From Bacteroides zoogleoformans (lineage in GTDB: Bacteria; Bacteroidota; Bacteroidia; Bacteroidales; Bacteroidaceae), in NCBI RefSeq assembly GCF_002998435.1, contig NZ_CP027231.1:2521001-2585000 (forward strand): 64,000 nt of DNA. Direction: 5' to 3'. The stretch's first letter is position 1; the number at the start of each line of letters is the position of its first letter. Of this stretch, positions 50,881 through 60,026 are shown one piece after another. The notes under the pieces were generated by a model. That model was given only the letters and a program-made list of their open reading frames with translations. It was not told the origin of the DNA and did not search any database. Position numbers and translations under genes: made by a program.

Positions 50881-52227
50881 ATGAAACTTGATTTACTTAC
50901 CGCAATCTCCCCGATTGACGGTCGATACAGGGGTAAAACAGATGTTTTGGCCACTTATTTCTCTGAATTTGCTTTGATAAAATACCGTGTACAAGTTGAA
51001 GTGGAATATTTCATTGCACTGTGTGAACTCCCTTTGCCACAATTGAAAGATGTGAATAAAGGCATATTCGAGACTTTGAGAAATATTTATCGCGATTTTT
51101 CCGAAGCAGATGCCAAACGCATTAAGTCTATTGAGGAAGTGACCAATCACGATGTGAAAGCTGTGGAGTACTTCTTGAAAGAAGAGTTTGACAAGCTGGG
51201 AGGAATGGATGGCTACAAGGAGTTTATTCATTTTGGTCTCACGTCACAAGATATTAACAATACATCCATTCCTTTGTCGATAAAGGAGGCTTTGGAGCAG
51301 GCTTACTATCCTTTGATTGAAGAATTGATAGCGCAGCTTCGCACTTATGCAGAAGAGTGGGCGTCTATCCCGATGCTTGCCAAAACGCATGGTCAACCGG
51401 CTTCTCCCACTCGCTTGGGAAAGGAAGTAATGGTTTTTGTCTATCGTTTGGAACGTCAGTTGGCTATGTTGAAAGCTTGCCCGATGACGGCAAAGTTTGG
51501 CGGAGCTACAGGCAATTACAATGCTCACCATGTGGCTTATCCCGAATATGATTGGAAGGCTTTCGGCAACAAGTTTGTTTCCGAGAGTCTTGGCTTGGAG
51601 CGTGAGGAATATACCACTCAGATATCCAACTATGATAATCTGTCTTCCATTTTTGATGCTATGAAGCGCATTAATACAGTGATGATTGACATGAACCGCG
51701 ACTTTTGGCAGTATATTTCCATGGAGTATTTTAAGCAGAAGATCAAAGCAGGTGAAGTGGGCTCCAGTGCAATGCCGCATAAAGTGAATCCTATTGATTT
51801 TGAAAATGCAGAAGGGAACCTGGGCATGGCCAATGCTATTTTCGAGCATTTGGCAGTGAAGTTGCCGGTGTCTCGTTTACAGCGCGATTTGACGGACTCT
51901 ACCGTGCTTCGTAACGTGGGTACGCCTTTCGGACATGTGCTCATTGCTATACAAAGCTCGTTGAAAGGCTTGCGTAAGCTGTTGTTGAACGAACCGGCTA
52001 TTCATCGTGATTTGGAAAGTTGCTGGAGTGTGGTGGCCGAAGCCATTCAGACAATTCTGCGTCGCGAAGCTTATCCGCATCCTTATGAAGCCTTAAAGGC
52101 TTTGACGCGTACCAATCAAGCTATTACAGAAGCTTCGATAAAGGAATTTATAGAAGGACTGAATGTTAGTGAAGAAGTAAAGAAAGAGTTGCGCGTTATC
52201 ACTCCCCATACGTATACGGGAATTTAA
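50881..52227 (+). CDS. purB: Adenylosuccinate lyase
   Basis: Cleaves adenylosuccinate and SAICAR in purine synthesis. ATG 50881 (MKLDLLTAISPIDGRYRG) is the conserved start; an ATG 9 bp earlier is less likely. The 448-aa protein shows the fumarase-superfamily signature SSAMPHKVNP (Ser295/Ser296) and the general acid His170 in KTHGQPAS. Full length for the family. First host gene past the prophage, so expression could be changed by read-through from attR. Confidence 0.95.
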   Translation: MKLDLLTAISPIDGRYRGKTDVLATYFSEFALIKYRVQVEVEYFIALCELPLPQLKDVNKGIFETLRNIYRDFSEADAKRIKSIEEVTNHDVKAVEYFLKEEFDKLGGMDGYKEFIHFGLTSQDINNTSIPLSIKEALEQAYYPLIEELIAQLRTYAEEWASIPMLAKTHGQPASPTRLGKEVMVFVYRLERQLAMLKACPMTAKFGGATGNYNAHHVAYPEYDWKAFGNKFVSESLGLEREEYTTQISNYDNLSSIFDAMKRINTVMIDMNRDFWQYISMEYFKQKIKAGEVGSSAMPHKVNPIDFENAEGNLGMANAIFEHLAVKLPVSRLQRDLTDSTVLRNVGTPFGHVLIAIQSSLKGLRKLLLNEPAIHRDLESCWSVVAEAIQTILRREAYPHPYEALKALTRTNQAITEASIKEFIEGLNVSEEVKKELRVITPHTYTGI

Positions 52228-52354
52228 AACAAGTAATACTGAAGAATATTCTTGCTCCTGTGTATATTGGTAAATACAATTTATTTTTGATATATATCAT
52301 AGAGAGAATGAATGGCCGTGAGGCCAAGGTTTAATTTTATTCGAATAGAAAACA

Positions 52355-53815
52355 ATGAGTACAGAAAATGAAATCTGGCGTGATGCTTCTTCCTCAGAGG
52401 AGAACTCAGGGGCCGGCCGTGATGGTAATCAATTTAACAGAGAAGGGAATTATAGTCGTCCGTCTTATAACCGTGAAGGTGGTGAGCGTCCTTATCGTCC
52501 TAAGTTTACAAGTGAGAACGGCGATCGCCCGCAACGCTCTTACGGTGGCGAGCGTTCTTTCCGTCCCCGCTTCAACCCGAATGTTGAAGGTGGTGACCGT
52601 TCTCAACGTTCTTATAACAACGACCGTCCTTATCGTCCGCGCTATAACGCTGAAGGCGGAGAGCGTATGCAGCGCTCTTATGGAAACTCCCCAGGTGATC
52701 GCCCATACCGTCCGCATTATAACAACGAGAATGGCGACCGTCCTTATCGTCCGCGCTACAACGTTGAGGGTGGTGACCGTCCGCAGCGCTCTTATAGCAA
52801 CGACCGCGCTTATGGTAACGATCGTTCGTATATCGGTGAGCGTTCCTATAACAATGATCGTCCTTATCGTCCGCGCTATAACGCTGAAGGTGTAGATCGC
52901 ATGCAACGTCTTTATGGCAATCCTGCGGGCGACCGTCCTTATCGTCCGCGTTTTAATTCCGGTGCCGGCAGAACGGGCGGATATGACAACAGGGATAGTT
53001 ATAGCCGTCCTATCCGTCGCTCGGCCGACTATGATCCAAATGCTAAATATAGCAAGAAGAAGCAGATAGAATATAAAGAACAGTTTGTTGATCCTAACGA
53101 ACCCATTCGCCTGAATAAGTTTTTGGCAAATGCCGGTGTTTGCTCGCGTCGTGAGGCTGATGAGTTTATTGCGGCCGGAGTGGTTTCGGTGAATGGGGAA
53201 ATTGTGACCGAATTGGGTACCAAGATAAAACGTGGAGATGAAGTGAAGTTCCATGAACAACCTGTCAGCCTTGAACGTAAGGTATATGTTTTGCTAAATA
53301 AGCCGAAAGATACCGTGACCACTTCGGACGATCCGCAAGCGCGTCGTACGGTGATGGATTTGGTGAAAGGTGCCTGTGATGAGCGTATCTACCCGGTGGG
53401 GCGTCTTGACCGTAATACTACAGGAGTATTGCTGCTGACGAATGATGGTGATTTGGCTTCCAAATTGACGCATCCCAAGTTCTTAAAGAAGAAGATTTAT
53501 CACGTACACTTGGATAAGAACTTGACTAAAGCGGATATGGATCAGATTGCAGCCGGCATTCAGTTGGATGATGGAGAAATTCATGCAGACGCCATTAGTT
53601 ATACGGATGAACAAAAGAAAAATGATGTCGGAATAGAGATTCACTCCGGAAAGAACCGTGTTGTGCGTCGTATTTTCGAATCTTTGGGATATAAAGTGGT
53701 GAAACTTGATCGTGTGTTCTTTGCCGGTTTAACCAAGAAGGGGTTGCGCCGCGGTGAATGGCGTTACCTTTCAGAGCCGGAAGTGAATTTTCTGCGTATG
53801 GGTTCTTTTGAGTAA
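52355..53815 (+). CDS. Ribosomal large/small subunit pseudouridine synthase (RsuA/RluB family) with long repetitive N-terminus
   Basis: Residues about 245-305 are an S4 RNA-binding domain (IRLNKFLANAGVCSRREADE), then the catalytic domain with GRLDRNTTGVLLLTN and Asp352. The first 230 residues are low-complexity repeats built of RPYRPRYN, NDRPYRP, QRSYG and Gly-Gly/Glu-Arg units, about nine to ten near-copies. Bacteroidetes members often carry such RGG-like extensions. It likely modifies 23S or 16S rRNA. Confidence 0.92.
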   Translation: MSTENEIWRDASSSEENSGAGRDGNQFNREGNYSRPSYNREGGERPYRPKFTSENGDRPQRSYGGERSFRPRFNPNVEGGDRSQRSYNNDRPYRPRYNAEGGERMQRSYGNSPGDRPYRPHYNNENGDRPYRPRYNVEGGDRPQRSYSNDRAYGNDRSYIGERSYNNDRPYRPRYNAEGVDRMQRLYGNPAGDRPYRPRFNSGAGRTGGYDNRDSYSRPIRRSADYDPNAKYSKKKQIEYKEQFVDPNEPIRLNKFLANAGVCSRREADEFIAAGVVSVNGEIVTELGTKIKRGDEVKFHEQPVSLERKVYVLLNKPKDTVTTSDDPQARRTVMDLVKGACDERIYPVGRLDRNTTGVLLLTNDGDLASKLTHPKFLKKKIYHVHLDKNLTKADMDQIAAGIQLDDGEIHADAISYTDEQKKNDVGIEIHSGKNRVVRRIFESLGYKVVKLDRVFFAGLTKKGLRRGEWRYLSEPEVNFLRMGSFE

Positions 53816-53842
53816 TATATAATAAGGTATAAAAACTGTTTT

Positions 53843-55246
53843 ATGGAAAAGATTAGTAGAACGAAAGTGGTTGACTTGCTGAAACGTGAGGATTTTGGCG
53901 CTATGGTCAACGTGAAAGGTTGGGTTCGCACCCGCAGAGGTAGTAAACAAGTAAACTTTATTGCACTGAATGATGGTTCTACAATAAATAATGTGCAGAT
54001 TGTAGTGGATCTGGCAGGTTTTGATGAGGAGGTGCTGAAAGAAATAACGACTGGTGCTTGCTTGAGCGTGAACGGGGTGCTGACCGAATCGGTAGGCTCC
54101 GGTCAGAAAGCTGAGTTGCAAGCTCGTGAAATCAAGGTGTTGGGCGCTTGTGATAATACTTATCCGTTGCAGAAGAAGGGGCACTCCATGGAGTTCCTTC
54201 GCGAGATAGCCCACTTGCGTCCGCGTACCAATACGTTTGGCGCGGTGTTCCGTATTCGTCATAACATGGCGATTGCCATTCACCGTTTCTTCCATGAAAG
54301 AGGTTTCTTCTATTTTCATACTCCGATAATCACGGCGTCTGATTGTGAAGGAGCCGGACAGATGTTTCAGGTGACTACCAAGAATCTTTATGATTTGAAG
54401 AAAGATGAAAACGGCTCTATTATTTACGATGATGACTTTTTCGGAAAACAAGCCAGCCTGACAGTTTCCGGTCAGTTGGAAGGTGAACTTGCCGCCACTT
54501 CATTGGGGGCAATTTATACATTTGGCCCTACGTTCCGTGCCGAGAATTCCAATACACCTCGCCATTTAGCAGAATTCTGGATGATTGAACCGGAGGTTGC
54601 ATTCAATGATATTGCTGATAATATGGATTTGGCTGAAGATTTCATTAAATATTGTGTGCAATGGGCTTTAGACAATTGCACCGATGATGTGAAATTTCTC
54701 AATGATATGTTTGATAAGGGCTTGATTGAACGTCTTCAAGGAGTGCTGAAAGAAAACTTTGTGCGTTTGCCTTATACGGAAGGTATTCGTATTTTGGAAG
54801 AAGCCGTAGCTAAGGGGCATAAGTTTGAGTTTCCCGTTTACTGGGGAGTTGATCTGGCTTCCGAGCATGAACGCTATTTGGTGGAAGAGCACTTTAAGCG
54901 TCCGGTCATTTTAACTGACTATCCAAAGGAAATCAAAGCATTCTATATGAAGCAGAACGAAGACGGAAAAACCGTGCGTGCGATGGATGTGCTGTTCCCG
55001 AAGATTGGCGAGATTATCGGAGGTTCCGAACGTGAATCGGATTATGCTAAGCTGATGAATCGTATCAAGGAACTGAACATTCCGATGAAAGATATGTGGT
55101 GGTATCTTGATACCCGTAAATTCGGTACTTGTCCTCATTCCGGTTTCGGTTTGGGATTTGAGCGATTACTGTTGTTCGTTACGGGTATGACGAATATTCG
55201 TGATGTGATACCTTTCCCCCGCACGCCTCGTAATGCGGAGTTTTAA
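53843..55246 (+). CDS. asnS: Asparaginyl-tRNA synthetase
   Basis: Charges tRNA-Asn. 467 aa. N-terminal OB-fold anticodon-binding domain (about 1-120, [16 protein letters not shown]), class II catalytic core with motif 2 [19 protein letters not shown] and motif 3 [12 protein letters not shown] near the C-terminus. A strong terminator follows. Full-length. Confidence 0.96.
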   Translation: MEKISRTKVVDLLKREDFGAMVNVKGWVRTRRGSKQVNFIALNDGSTINNVQIVVDLAGFDEEVLKEITTGACLSVNGVLTESVGSGQKAELQAREIKVLGACDNTYPLQKKGHSMEFLREIAHLRPRTNTFGAVFRIRHNMAIAIHRFFHERGFFYFHTPIITASDCEGAGQMFQVTTKNLYDLKKDENGSIIYDDDFFGKQASLTVSGQLEGELAATSLGAIYTFGPTFRAENSNTPRHLAEFWMIEPEVAFNDIADNMDLAEDFIKYCVQWALDNCTDDVKFLNDMFDKGLIERLQGVLKENFVRLPYTEGIRILEEAVAKGHKFEFPVYWGVDLASEHERYLVEEHFKRPVILTDYPKEIKAFYMKQNEDGKTVRAMDVLFPKIGEIIGGSERESDYAKLMNRIKELNIPMKDMWWYLDTRKFGTCPHSGFGLGFERLLLFVTGMTNIRDVIPFPRTPRNAEF

Positions 55247-55271
55247 TTGAAGGATATCAATAAGCTTGAGG

Positions 55272-55305
55272 GCCTGTACAGACATGCGTTTGTGCGGGCT
55301 TTTTT
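55272..55305 (+). terminator. asnS terminator
   Basis: GCCTGTACAGAC (55272-55283), loop ATGC, GTTTGTGCGGGC (55288-55299), then six T. All 12 pairs form with G-U. Confidence 0.88.
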
Positions 55306-55374
55306 GTGTACAGAATCTTGGAAGTTCGTTTGAAAATAACTCAAAGATGTTCTTATGTTTTCAAAATAAGTCAT

Positions 55375-55382
55375 TATATTTG
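55375..55382 (+). promoter_or_regulatory. Promoter -7 box for the DUF4488-like gene
   Basis: TATATTTG matches TAnnTTTG, 41 bp before the ATG at 55423. Confidence 0.5.
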
Positions 55383-55422
55383 TGTCAAACGGAAAAGATA
55401 ACGTTAACCAATATATACAAAT

Positions 55423-55911
55423 ATGAAACGTAACTATTTTTTTGCCATGCTGGCAGCGGTGCTGCTTGCGGTAGGAGCCAATGCGCAGGAAAAAGCAGAA
55501 TTTAAGCCTGCAAATTTAGCGGGGATTTGGCAGTTGTGTCATTATGTCTCCGAGATTCCGGATGTTCCCGGAGTACTGAAGCCAAGCAACACCTTTAAGG
55601 TGCTGAGCGAGGATGGACATATTGTGAACTTTACGATGATTCCGGGTTCTGATGCTATTATTACGGGGTATGGAACCTATCAGCAATTAACGGATAATTC
55701 TTATAGAGAAAGTATCGAAAAGAACATTCACTTGCCTATGCTCGATCAGAAGGATAATATTCTGGAGTTTGAAATGGGGGATGAAGGAATTATGTTTCTG
55801 AAGTTTTTTATAGCTCAAGACCTGAATGGAAATGAACTGAATACGTGGTTTCATGAAACTTGGAAGCGGCTGAGTATGCCTGCGAAGTTTCCTGAAGCTA
55901 TTGTGCGTTAA
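55423..55911 (+). CDS. Secreted DUF4488-like protein
   Basis: A 162-aa protein with a signal peptide at 1-21 ([13 protein letters not shown], cleavage about 21). The mature part is beta-rich: [16 protein letters not shown], then [16 protein letters not shown] and [10 protein letters not shown]. It resembles Bacteroides DUF4488 proteins. Probably a periplasmic lipocalin-like binding protein; function not known. Own promoter and terminator. Confidence 0.78.
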   Translation: MKRNYFFAMLAAVLLAVGANAQEKAEFKPANLAGIWQLCHYVSEIPDVPGVLKPSNTFKVLSEDGHIVNFTMIPGSDAIITGYGTYQQLTDNSYRESIEKNIHLPMLDQKDNILEFEMGDEGIMFLKFFIAQDLNGNELNTWFHETWKRLSMPAKFPEAIVR

Positions 55912-55986
55912 CTGAGTAACTGCTTTGTCTTGACATTTGTCAGGTGGCTTTCGCATAGTGGCCGGTAAACTGAAGATGCTGGCTGA

Positions 55987-56028
55987 AAGTTGTTCTTCAA
56001 AGGCGTTTACGTCCTTGAAGAATAACTT
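55987..56028 (+). terminator. Terminator after the DUF4488-like gene
   Basis: AAGTTGTTCTTCAA (55987-56000) pairs with TTGAAGAATAACTT (56015-56028), one G-U pair, followed by T's. Confidence 0.85.
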
Positions 56029-56075
56029 TTTTATTGTATATCAGCTAAGTGTCTCCCTAAAAAAAGAGGAAAAGG

Positions 56076-56106
56076 TTTGTCAGTTCTAAGAAAATCTGTA
56101 CCTTTG
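56076..56106 (+). promoter_or_regulatory. rplM operon promoter, full Bacteroides consensus
   Basis: TTTG (56076-56079), exactly 19 bp, then TACCTTTG (56099-56106): both consensus elements at ideal spacing. It drives rplM, rpsI and probably rpsB-tsf. Confidence 0.85.
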
Positions 56107-56149
56107 CAAGCCGATTATTATCTCAAAAGGATAAGCAATTAATTCATAG

Positions 56150-56185
56150 CAAGTTAATCACTCATTGTCCGGAGTGAATGGCTTG
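56150..56185 (+). promoter_or_regulatory. Hairpin leader before rplM
   Basis: CAAGTTAATCACTC (56150-56163) pairs with GAGTGAATGGCTTG (56172-56185), 13 of 14 positions pairing (two G-U, one A-A mismatch), loop ATTGTCCG. It lies 43 bp before the rplM start, where ribosomal-protein autoregulation is often found. Confidence 0.6.
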
Positions 56186-56228
56186 TGGTGAAGAATATTT
56201 TAGTAGTAACAATTAAAAACAATTAAGA

Positions 56229-56690
56229 GTGGATACTTTAAGTTACAAGACCATTTCTGCAAACAAGGCTACGGTGACCAAAGAATGGGTTATTGTGGAT
56301 GCTACAGACCAAGTATTGGGTCGTCTGGGCGCAAAAGTTGCGAAACTGTTGAGAGGAAAGTATAAACCAAACTTTACTCCTCACGTAGATTGTGGCGATA
56401 ATGTAATCATTATCAATGCCGACAAAGTAAAATTAACCGGTAACAAGTGGAATGACAAAGTCTATCTGTCATATACAGGTTATCCCGGCGGTCAGAGAGA
56501 AATCACTCCTGCTCGTTTGCAGGCTAAACCGAACGGCGATGACAGGTTGCTGAGAAAAGTAGTAAAGGGTATGTTGCCTAAAAACAAGTTGGGCGCAAAA
56601 TTGCTGGGTAATATGTATGTGTATGCCGGCAGTGAGCACAAGCACGAAGCTCAGAACCCGAAAATGATTGATATTAATGTACTTAAATAA
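56229..56690 (+). CDS. rplM: Ribosomal protein L13 (uL13)
   Basis: Large-subunit protein. GTG 56229 start (VDTLSYKTIS) is the usual Bacteroides form. 153 aa with WVIVDATDQVLGRLGAKVAK, NADKVKLTGNKW and the C-terminal MLPKNKLGAKLLGNMYVYAG. First gene of the operon; the preceding hairpin may be its regulatory target. Confidence 0.96.
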   Translation: MDTLSYKTISANKATVTKEWVIVDATDQVLGRLGAKVAKLLRGKYKPNFTPHVDCGDNVIIINADKVKLTGNKWNDKVYLSYTGYPGGQREITPARLQAKPNGDDRLLRKVVKGMLPKNKLGAKLLGNMYVYAGSEHKHEAQNPKMIDINVLK

Positions 56691-56696
56691 GAAATA

Positions 56697-57083
56697 ATGG
56701 AAGTAGTAAATGCATTAGGCAGACGTAAAAGTGCAGTTGCACGTATTTTCGTAAGCGAAGGTACCGGAAAGATTACTATTAATAAGAGAGACCTCGCGGA
56801 GTACTTTCCATCAAGCATTCTTCAGTATGTTGTTAAACAGCCGTTGAACAAACTGGGTGTTGCTGAAAAGTATGATATCAAAGTGAATCTTTGCGGTGGT
56901 GGTTTCACTGGTCAGTCTCAAGCTTTGCGTTTGGCAATTGCCCGTGCGCTGGTGAAGATCAATGCCGAAGATAAGGCTGCTCTCCGTGCTGAAGGCTTCA
57001 TGACTCGTGACCCGCGCACTGTTGAGCGTAAAAAACCGGGACGTCCGAAAGCACGTCGCAGATTCCAGTTCAGTAAACGTTAA
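56697..57083 (+). CDS. rpsI: Ribosomal protein S9 (uS9)
   Basis: Small-subunit protein. 128 aa: ALGRRKSAVARIFVSEGTG start, GGGFTGQSQALRLAIARAL, and the conserved basic C-terminal KKPGRPKARRRFQFSKR that reaches the P-site tRNA. 6 bp after rplM. Confidence 0.97.
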   Translation: MEVVNALGRRKSAVARIFVSEGTGKITINKRDLAEYFPSSILQYVVKQPLNKLGVAEKYDIKVNLCGGGFTGQSQALRLAIARALVKINAEDKAALRAEGFMTRDPRTVERKKPGRPKARRRFQFSKR

Positions 57084-57117
57084 GAGTTGCAGAACGGTTG
57101 GGGCGGACAAGTTGCAT

Positions 57118-57148
57118 AATTCTCAACTTTCATCTCTCAACTCTCAAC
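57118..57148 (+). repeat. Intergenic inverted repeat, left copy (flanks rpsB)
   Basis: The complement of AATTCTCAACTTTCATCTC...CAAC matches 58100-58130 at 28 of 31 positions. Lies between rpsI and rpsB. Confidence 0.75.
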
Positions 57149-57255
57149 TGATAGAGCGTTTAGTATCTAAACTACCGGGACTCTTCAGATTCAGACTACC
57201 CGGCGGTTGGTTTAGAAGAAACAAAAAAGAAAGTAAACGATTAATTTAAAAGAAA

Positions 57256-58092
57256 ATGTCTAGAACAAATTTTGATACATTATTAGAAGCCGGTTGCCAC
57301 TTCGGTCACTTGAAAAGAAAGTGGAACCCTTCAATGGCTCCTTATATCTTCATGGAGCGCAATGGCATTCATATCATTGACCTTAACAAAACAGTTGCTA
57401 AGATAGACGAAGCTGCCGAAGCTTTGAAACAAATCGCTAAATCAGGAAAGAAAGTCCTGTTTGTTGCTACTAAAAAACAAGCAAAACAGGTGGTGGCTGA
57501 CAAGGCTGCCTCTGTAAATATGCCTTATGTAATCGAGCGTTGGCCGGGTGGAATGTTGACTAACTTCCCGACTATCCGTAAGGCTGTCAAGAAGATGGCT
57601 ACTATCGATAAACTGACTAACGATGGTACTTATGCCAATCTTTCGAAGAGAGAGATTCTTCAGATCTCTCGTCAACGTGCCAAGTTGGACAAGACGTTGG
57701 GCTCTATTGCTGACCTGACTCGCTTGCCGTCTGCATTGTTTGTTATCGACGTAATGAAGGAGAACATCGCTGTTCGCGAAGCTAACCGCTTGGGTATTCC
57801 CGTATTCGGAATCGTTGATACGAACTCCGATCCAACGAACGTTGATTTCGTCATTCCGGCAAATGATGATGCTACTAAGTCGGTAGAAGTAATTCTTGAT
57901 GCTTGCTGCGCTGCTATGCAGGAAGGATTGGAGGAACGTAAGGCTGAAAAGGTAGATATGGAAGCTGCCGGTGAAGCTCCTGCCAACAAGGGGAAGAAGA
58001 AAACTGCAAAAGCAAGACTCGACAAGTCTGACGAGGAAGCAATCAATGCTGCTAAGGCTGCTGCTTTCATGAAGGAAGACGAAGAGGCTTAA
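57256..58092 (+). CDS. rpsB: Ribosomal protein S2 (uS2)
   Basis: Small-subunit protein. 278 aa: FDTLLEAGCHFGHLKRKWNP start, APYIFMERNGIHIIDLNKT, NRLGIPVFGIVDTNSDP. The C-terminal tail (about 235-278) is an Ala/Lys/Glu-rich extension seen in Bacteroides members. Followed by tsf, the usual pairing. Confidence 0.97.
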   Translation: MSRTNFDTLLEAGCHFGHLKRKWNPSMAPYIFMERNGIHIIDLNKTVAKIDEAAEALKQIAKSGKKVLFVATKKQAKQVVADKAASVNMPYVIERWPGGMLTNFPTIRKAVKKMATIDKLTNDGTYANLSKREILQISRQRAKLDKTLGSIADLTRLPSALFVIDVMKENIAVREANRLGIPVFGIVDTNSDPTNVDFVIPANDDATKSVEVILDACCAAMQEGLEERKAEKVDMEAAGEAPANKGKKKTAKARLDKSDEEAINAAKAAAFMKEDEEA

Positions 58093-58099
58093 TCATACC

Positions 58100-58130
58100 G
58101 TTGAGAGTTGAGAATTGAAAGTTGAGAGTT
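58100..58130 (+). repeat. Intergenic inverted repeat, right copy (flanks rpsB)
   Basis: GTTGAGAGTTGAGAATTGAA and the following 11 nt, the near-exact complement of 57118-57148, between rpsB and tsf. Confidence 0.75.
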
Positions 58131-58215
58131 ACTTTACGGCAATTCTCGATTCTCTATTCTTGGCTCTCATTTTCTTTATAAGATATATTACTAACAATTA
58201 AAATACAAAGATATT

Positions 58216-59208
58216 ATGGCTGTAACAATGGCTGATATAACCAAGCTCCGCAAAATGACCGGTGCTGGTATGATGGATTGTAAGAACGCATTAACAGAGG
58301 CTGAAGGCGATTTTGACAAGGCAATGGAGATTATCCGTAAGAAAGGACAGGCTGTTGCCGCTAAGCGTTCAGACCGCGAAGCTTCCGAGGGTTGTGTTTT
58401 GGCTAAGACAACCGGCGACTTCGCTGTTATTCTTGCCTTGAAGTGTGAGACAGACTTCGTGGCTCAGAATGCCGATTTCGTGAAGTTGACTCAGGATATT
58501 CTTGACTTGGCTATAGCTAACAAGTGCAAGACTTTGGACGAAGTAAAAGCGTTACCGATGGGTAATGGTACTGTACAGGATGCAGTGGTTGACCGTAGCG
58601 GCATCACTGGTGAGAAGATGGAACTTGATGGTTACATGGTGGTAGAGGGGGCGAGTACTGTTGTTTACAACCACATGAACAGAAATGGTCTTTGTACCAT
58701 TGCTGCCTTCAACAAGAATGTTGACGAGCAGTTGGCCAAGCAGGTAGCCATGCAGATTGCCGCCATGAATCCGCTTGCAATTGACGAAGACGGTGTTTCT
58801 GAAGCTGTGAAGCAGCAAGAAATCGAAGTAGCTATCGAAAAGACTAAAGCAGAACAAGTGCAGAAAGCTGTAGAGGCTGCTTTGAAGAAAGCGGGCATCA
58901 ACCCTGCTCATGTAGACAGCGAAGACCATATGGAAAGCAACATGGCCAAAGGCTGGATCACAGCTGCGGATGTGGCAAAGGCAAAAGAGATCATTGCTGC
59001 CGTTTCTACAGAGAAAGCTGCCAATCTGCCTGAGCAAATGATTCAGAACATTGCAAAAGGTCGCTTGGGCAAGTTCTTGAAAGAGGTATGCTTGCTGAAC
59101 CAAGAAGACATCATGGATGCTAAGAAGACGGTAAGAGAAGTGCTGAAAGAAGCTGATCCTGAATTGAAGATCATTGATTTCAAACGCTTTACTTTGCGTG
59201 CTGAATAA
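58216..59208 (+). CDS. tsf: Elongation factor Ts
   Basis: Guanine exchange factor for EF-Tu. 330 aa: LRKMTGAGMMDCKNALTEAE near 10-30 is the N-terminal UBA-like signature, then LKCETDFVAQNADFVK (the EF-Ts signature) and the long coiled region. The C-terminus has LLNQEDIMDAKKTVREVL. A strong terminator follows. Confidence 0.96.
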   Translation: MAVTMADITKLRKMTGAGMMDCKNALTEAEGDFDKAMEIIRKKGQAVAAKRSDREASEGCVLAKTTGDFAVILALKCETDFVAQNADFVKLTQDILDLAIANKCKTLDEVKALPMGNGTVQDAVVDRSGITGEKMELDGYMVVEGASTVVYNHMNRNGLCTIAAFNKNVDEQLAKQVAMQIAAMNPLAIDEDGVSEAVKQQEIEVAIEKTKAEQVQKAVEAALKKAGINPAHVDSEDHMESNMAKGWITAADVAKAKEIIAAVSTEKAANLPEQMIQNIAKGRLGKFLKEVCLLNQEDIMDAKKTVREVLKEADPELKIIDFKRFTLRAE

Positions 59209-59232
59209 TTAAAGTGATTCCATAAACATTGG

Positions 59233-59265
59233 AGTGACCGTTTGGGGATTTTCTCAACGGTCACT
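59233..59265 (+). terminator. tsf terminator
   Basis: AGTGACCGTT (59233-59242) and AACGGTCACT (59256-59265), perfect 10 bp, followed by a T run. Confidence 0.9.
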
Positions 59266-59391
59266 TTTTTTATGTCTTCCGGTTGGCGTCGTAGGGAAGT
59301 TGCCGATCGGTTTTATTCTTCCAAGCTCCAGCTATGGACACAAATCGGGGAGGAGCAAGCGTATCGTTTGCGTATCAGTCAGGCTGCTCTG

Positions 59392-59739
59392 TTATCCTAC
59401 CGGCTTGACCTGGGTATACCCCTCTTTCCGGAGGAGCTCTATTATTTTCAGTTTGAAGTCTCCTTGCACGATAATCTCACCGTCCTTCGCACTGCCGCCT
59501 ACGCCGCATTTACTTTTCAGTAATTTAGCTAATTCCTTGAGGTCGTTATCGGTACCCACAAAGCCGGTGACAAGCGTAACGACTTTACCGCCACGGTTCT
59601 TGCGATCCAACTGTACGCGCAGGCGCTGCTGCGAGGGTGGGAGAGTGGTTGGCTCTTCGTCATTGGTCATCTCGTAATTATAGTCGGGGTTGGTAGAATA
59701 AACGATATTCAGCCGTTCTTTCCAGTCGTTCTGTTTCAT
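59392..59739 (-). CDS. yciH: SUI1/eIF1-like translation factor (YciH-like)
   Basis: ATG 59739 is chosen ([16 protein letters not shown]); the upstream in-frame stretch is not family-like. The 115-aa protein has [20 protein letters not shown] and [21 protein letters not shown], the SUI1 core, and a terminal [13 protein letters not shown]. It tunes translation initiation fidelity. Faces tsf convergently. Confidence 0.9.
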   Translation of the reverse strand: MKQNDWKERLNIVYSTNPDYNYEMTNDEEPTTLPPSQQRLRVQLDRKNRGGKVVTLVTGFVGTDNDLKELAKLLKSKCGVGGSAKDGEIIVQGDFKLKIIELLRKEGYTQVKPVG

Positions 59740-59984
59740 CTCTTGTTTCTTTTTTAAGAAATCAAAAGTAATTATTTTGCGTGGAATATTGCAGCTTTTT
59801 GCCATTTTTGTCGCTTAATGGGAAATAAAAACTGCATTTCATTCTGAAAATATATATGAAAAGACTTTCCGGACTGTTACTATTCCTTCAGCCTCCTTCT
59901 GTTGCGTTCTGCTCTAAAATAATCCTTTTGTAGAAATTATGTTAAGCTTTTGTGTCTTGCTTATGACTGATTAGAAAAAAACTG

Positions 59985-59992
59985 TATTTTTG
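59985..59992 (+). promoter_or_regulatory. rex promoter -7 box
   Basis: TATTTTTG matches TAnnTTTG, 34 bp before the rex ATG. Confidence 0.5.
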
Positions 59993-60026
59993 TCAACACC
60001 AATAATGTGAACTTAGATAAGAGAAT

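Noticed and set aside
52406..53260. 284-aa ORF on the - strand opposite the pseudouridine synthase
   Set aside because: It is a shadow of the repetitive R/P/Y/N coding region; the true frame has the S4 and catalytic domains.
59242..59677. Small ORFs on the + strand (93 and 147 aa) opposite the SUI1 gene
   Set aside because: They overlap the tsf terminator and the antisense of yciH, and resemble no protein.
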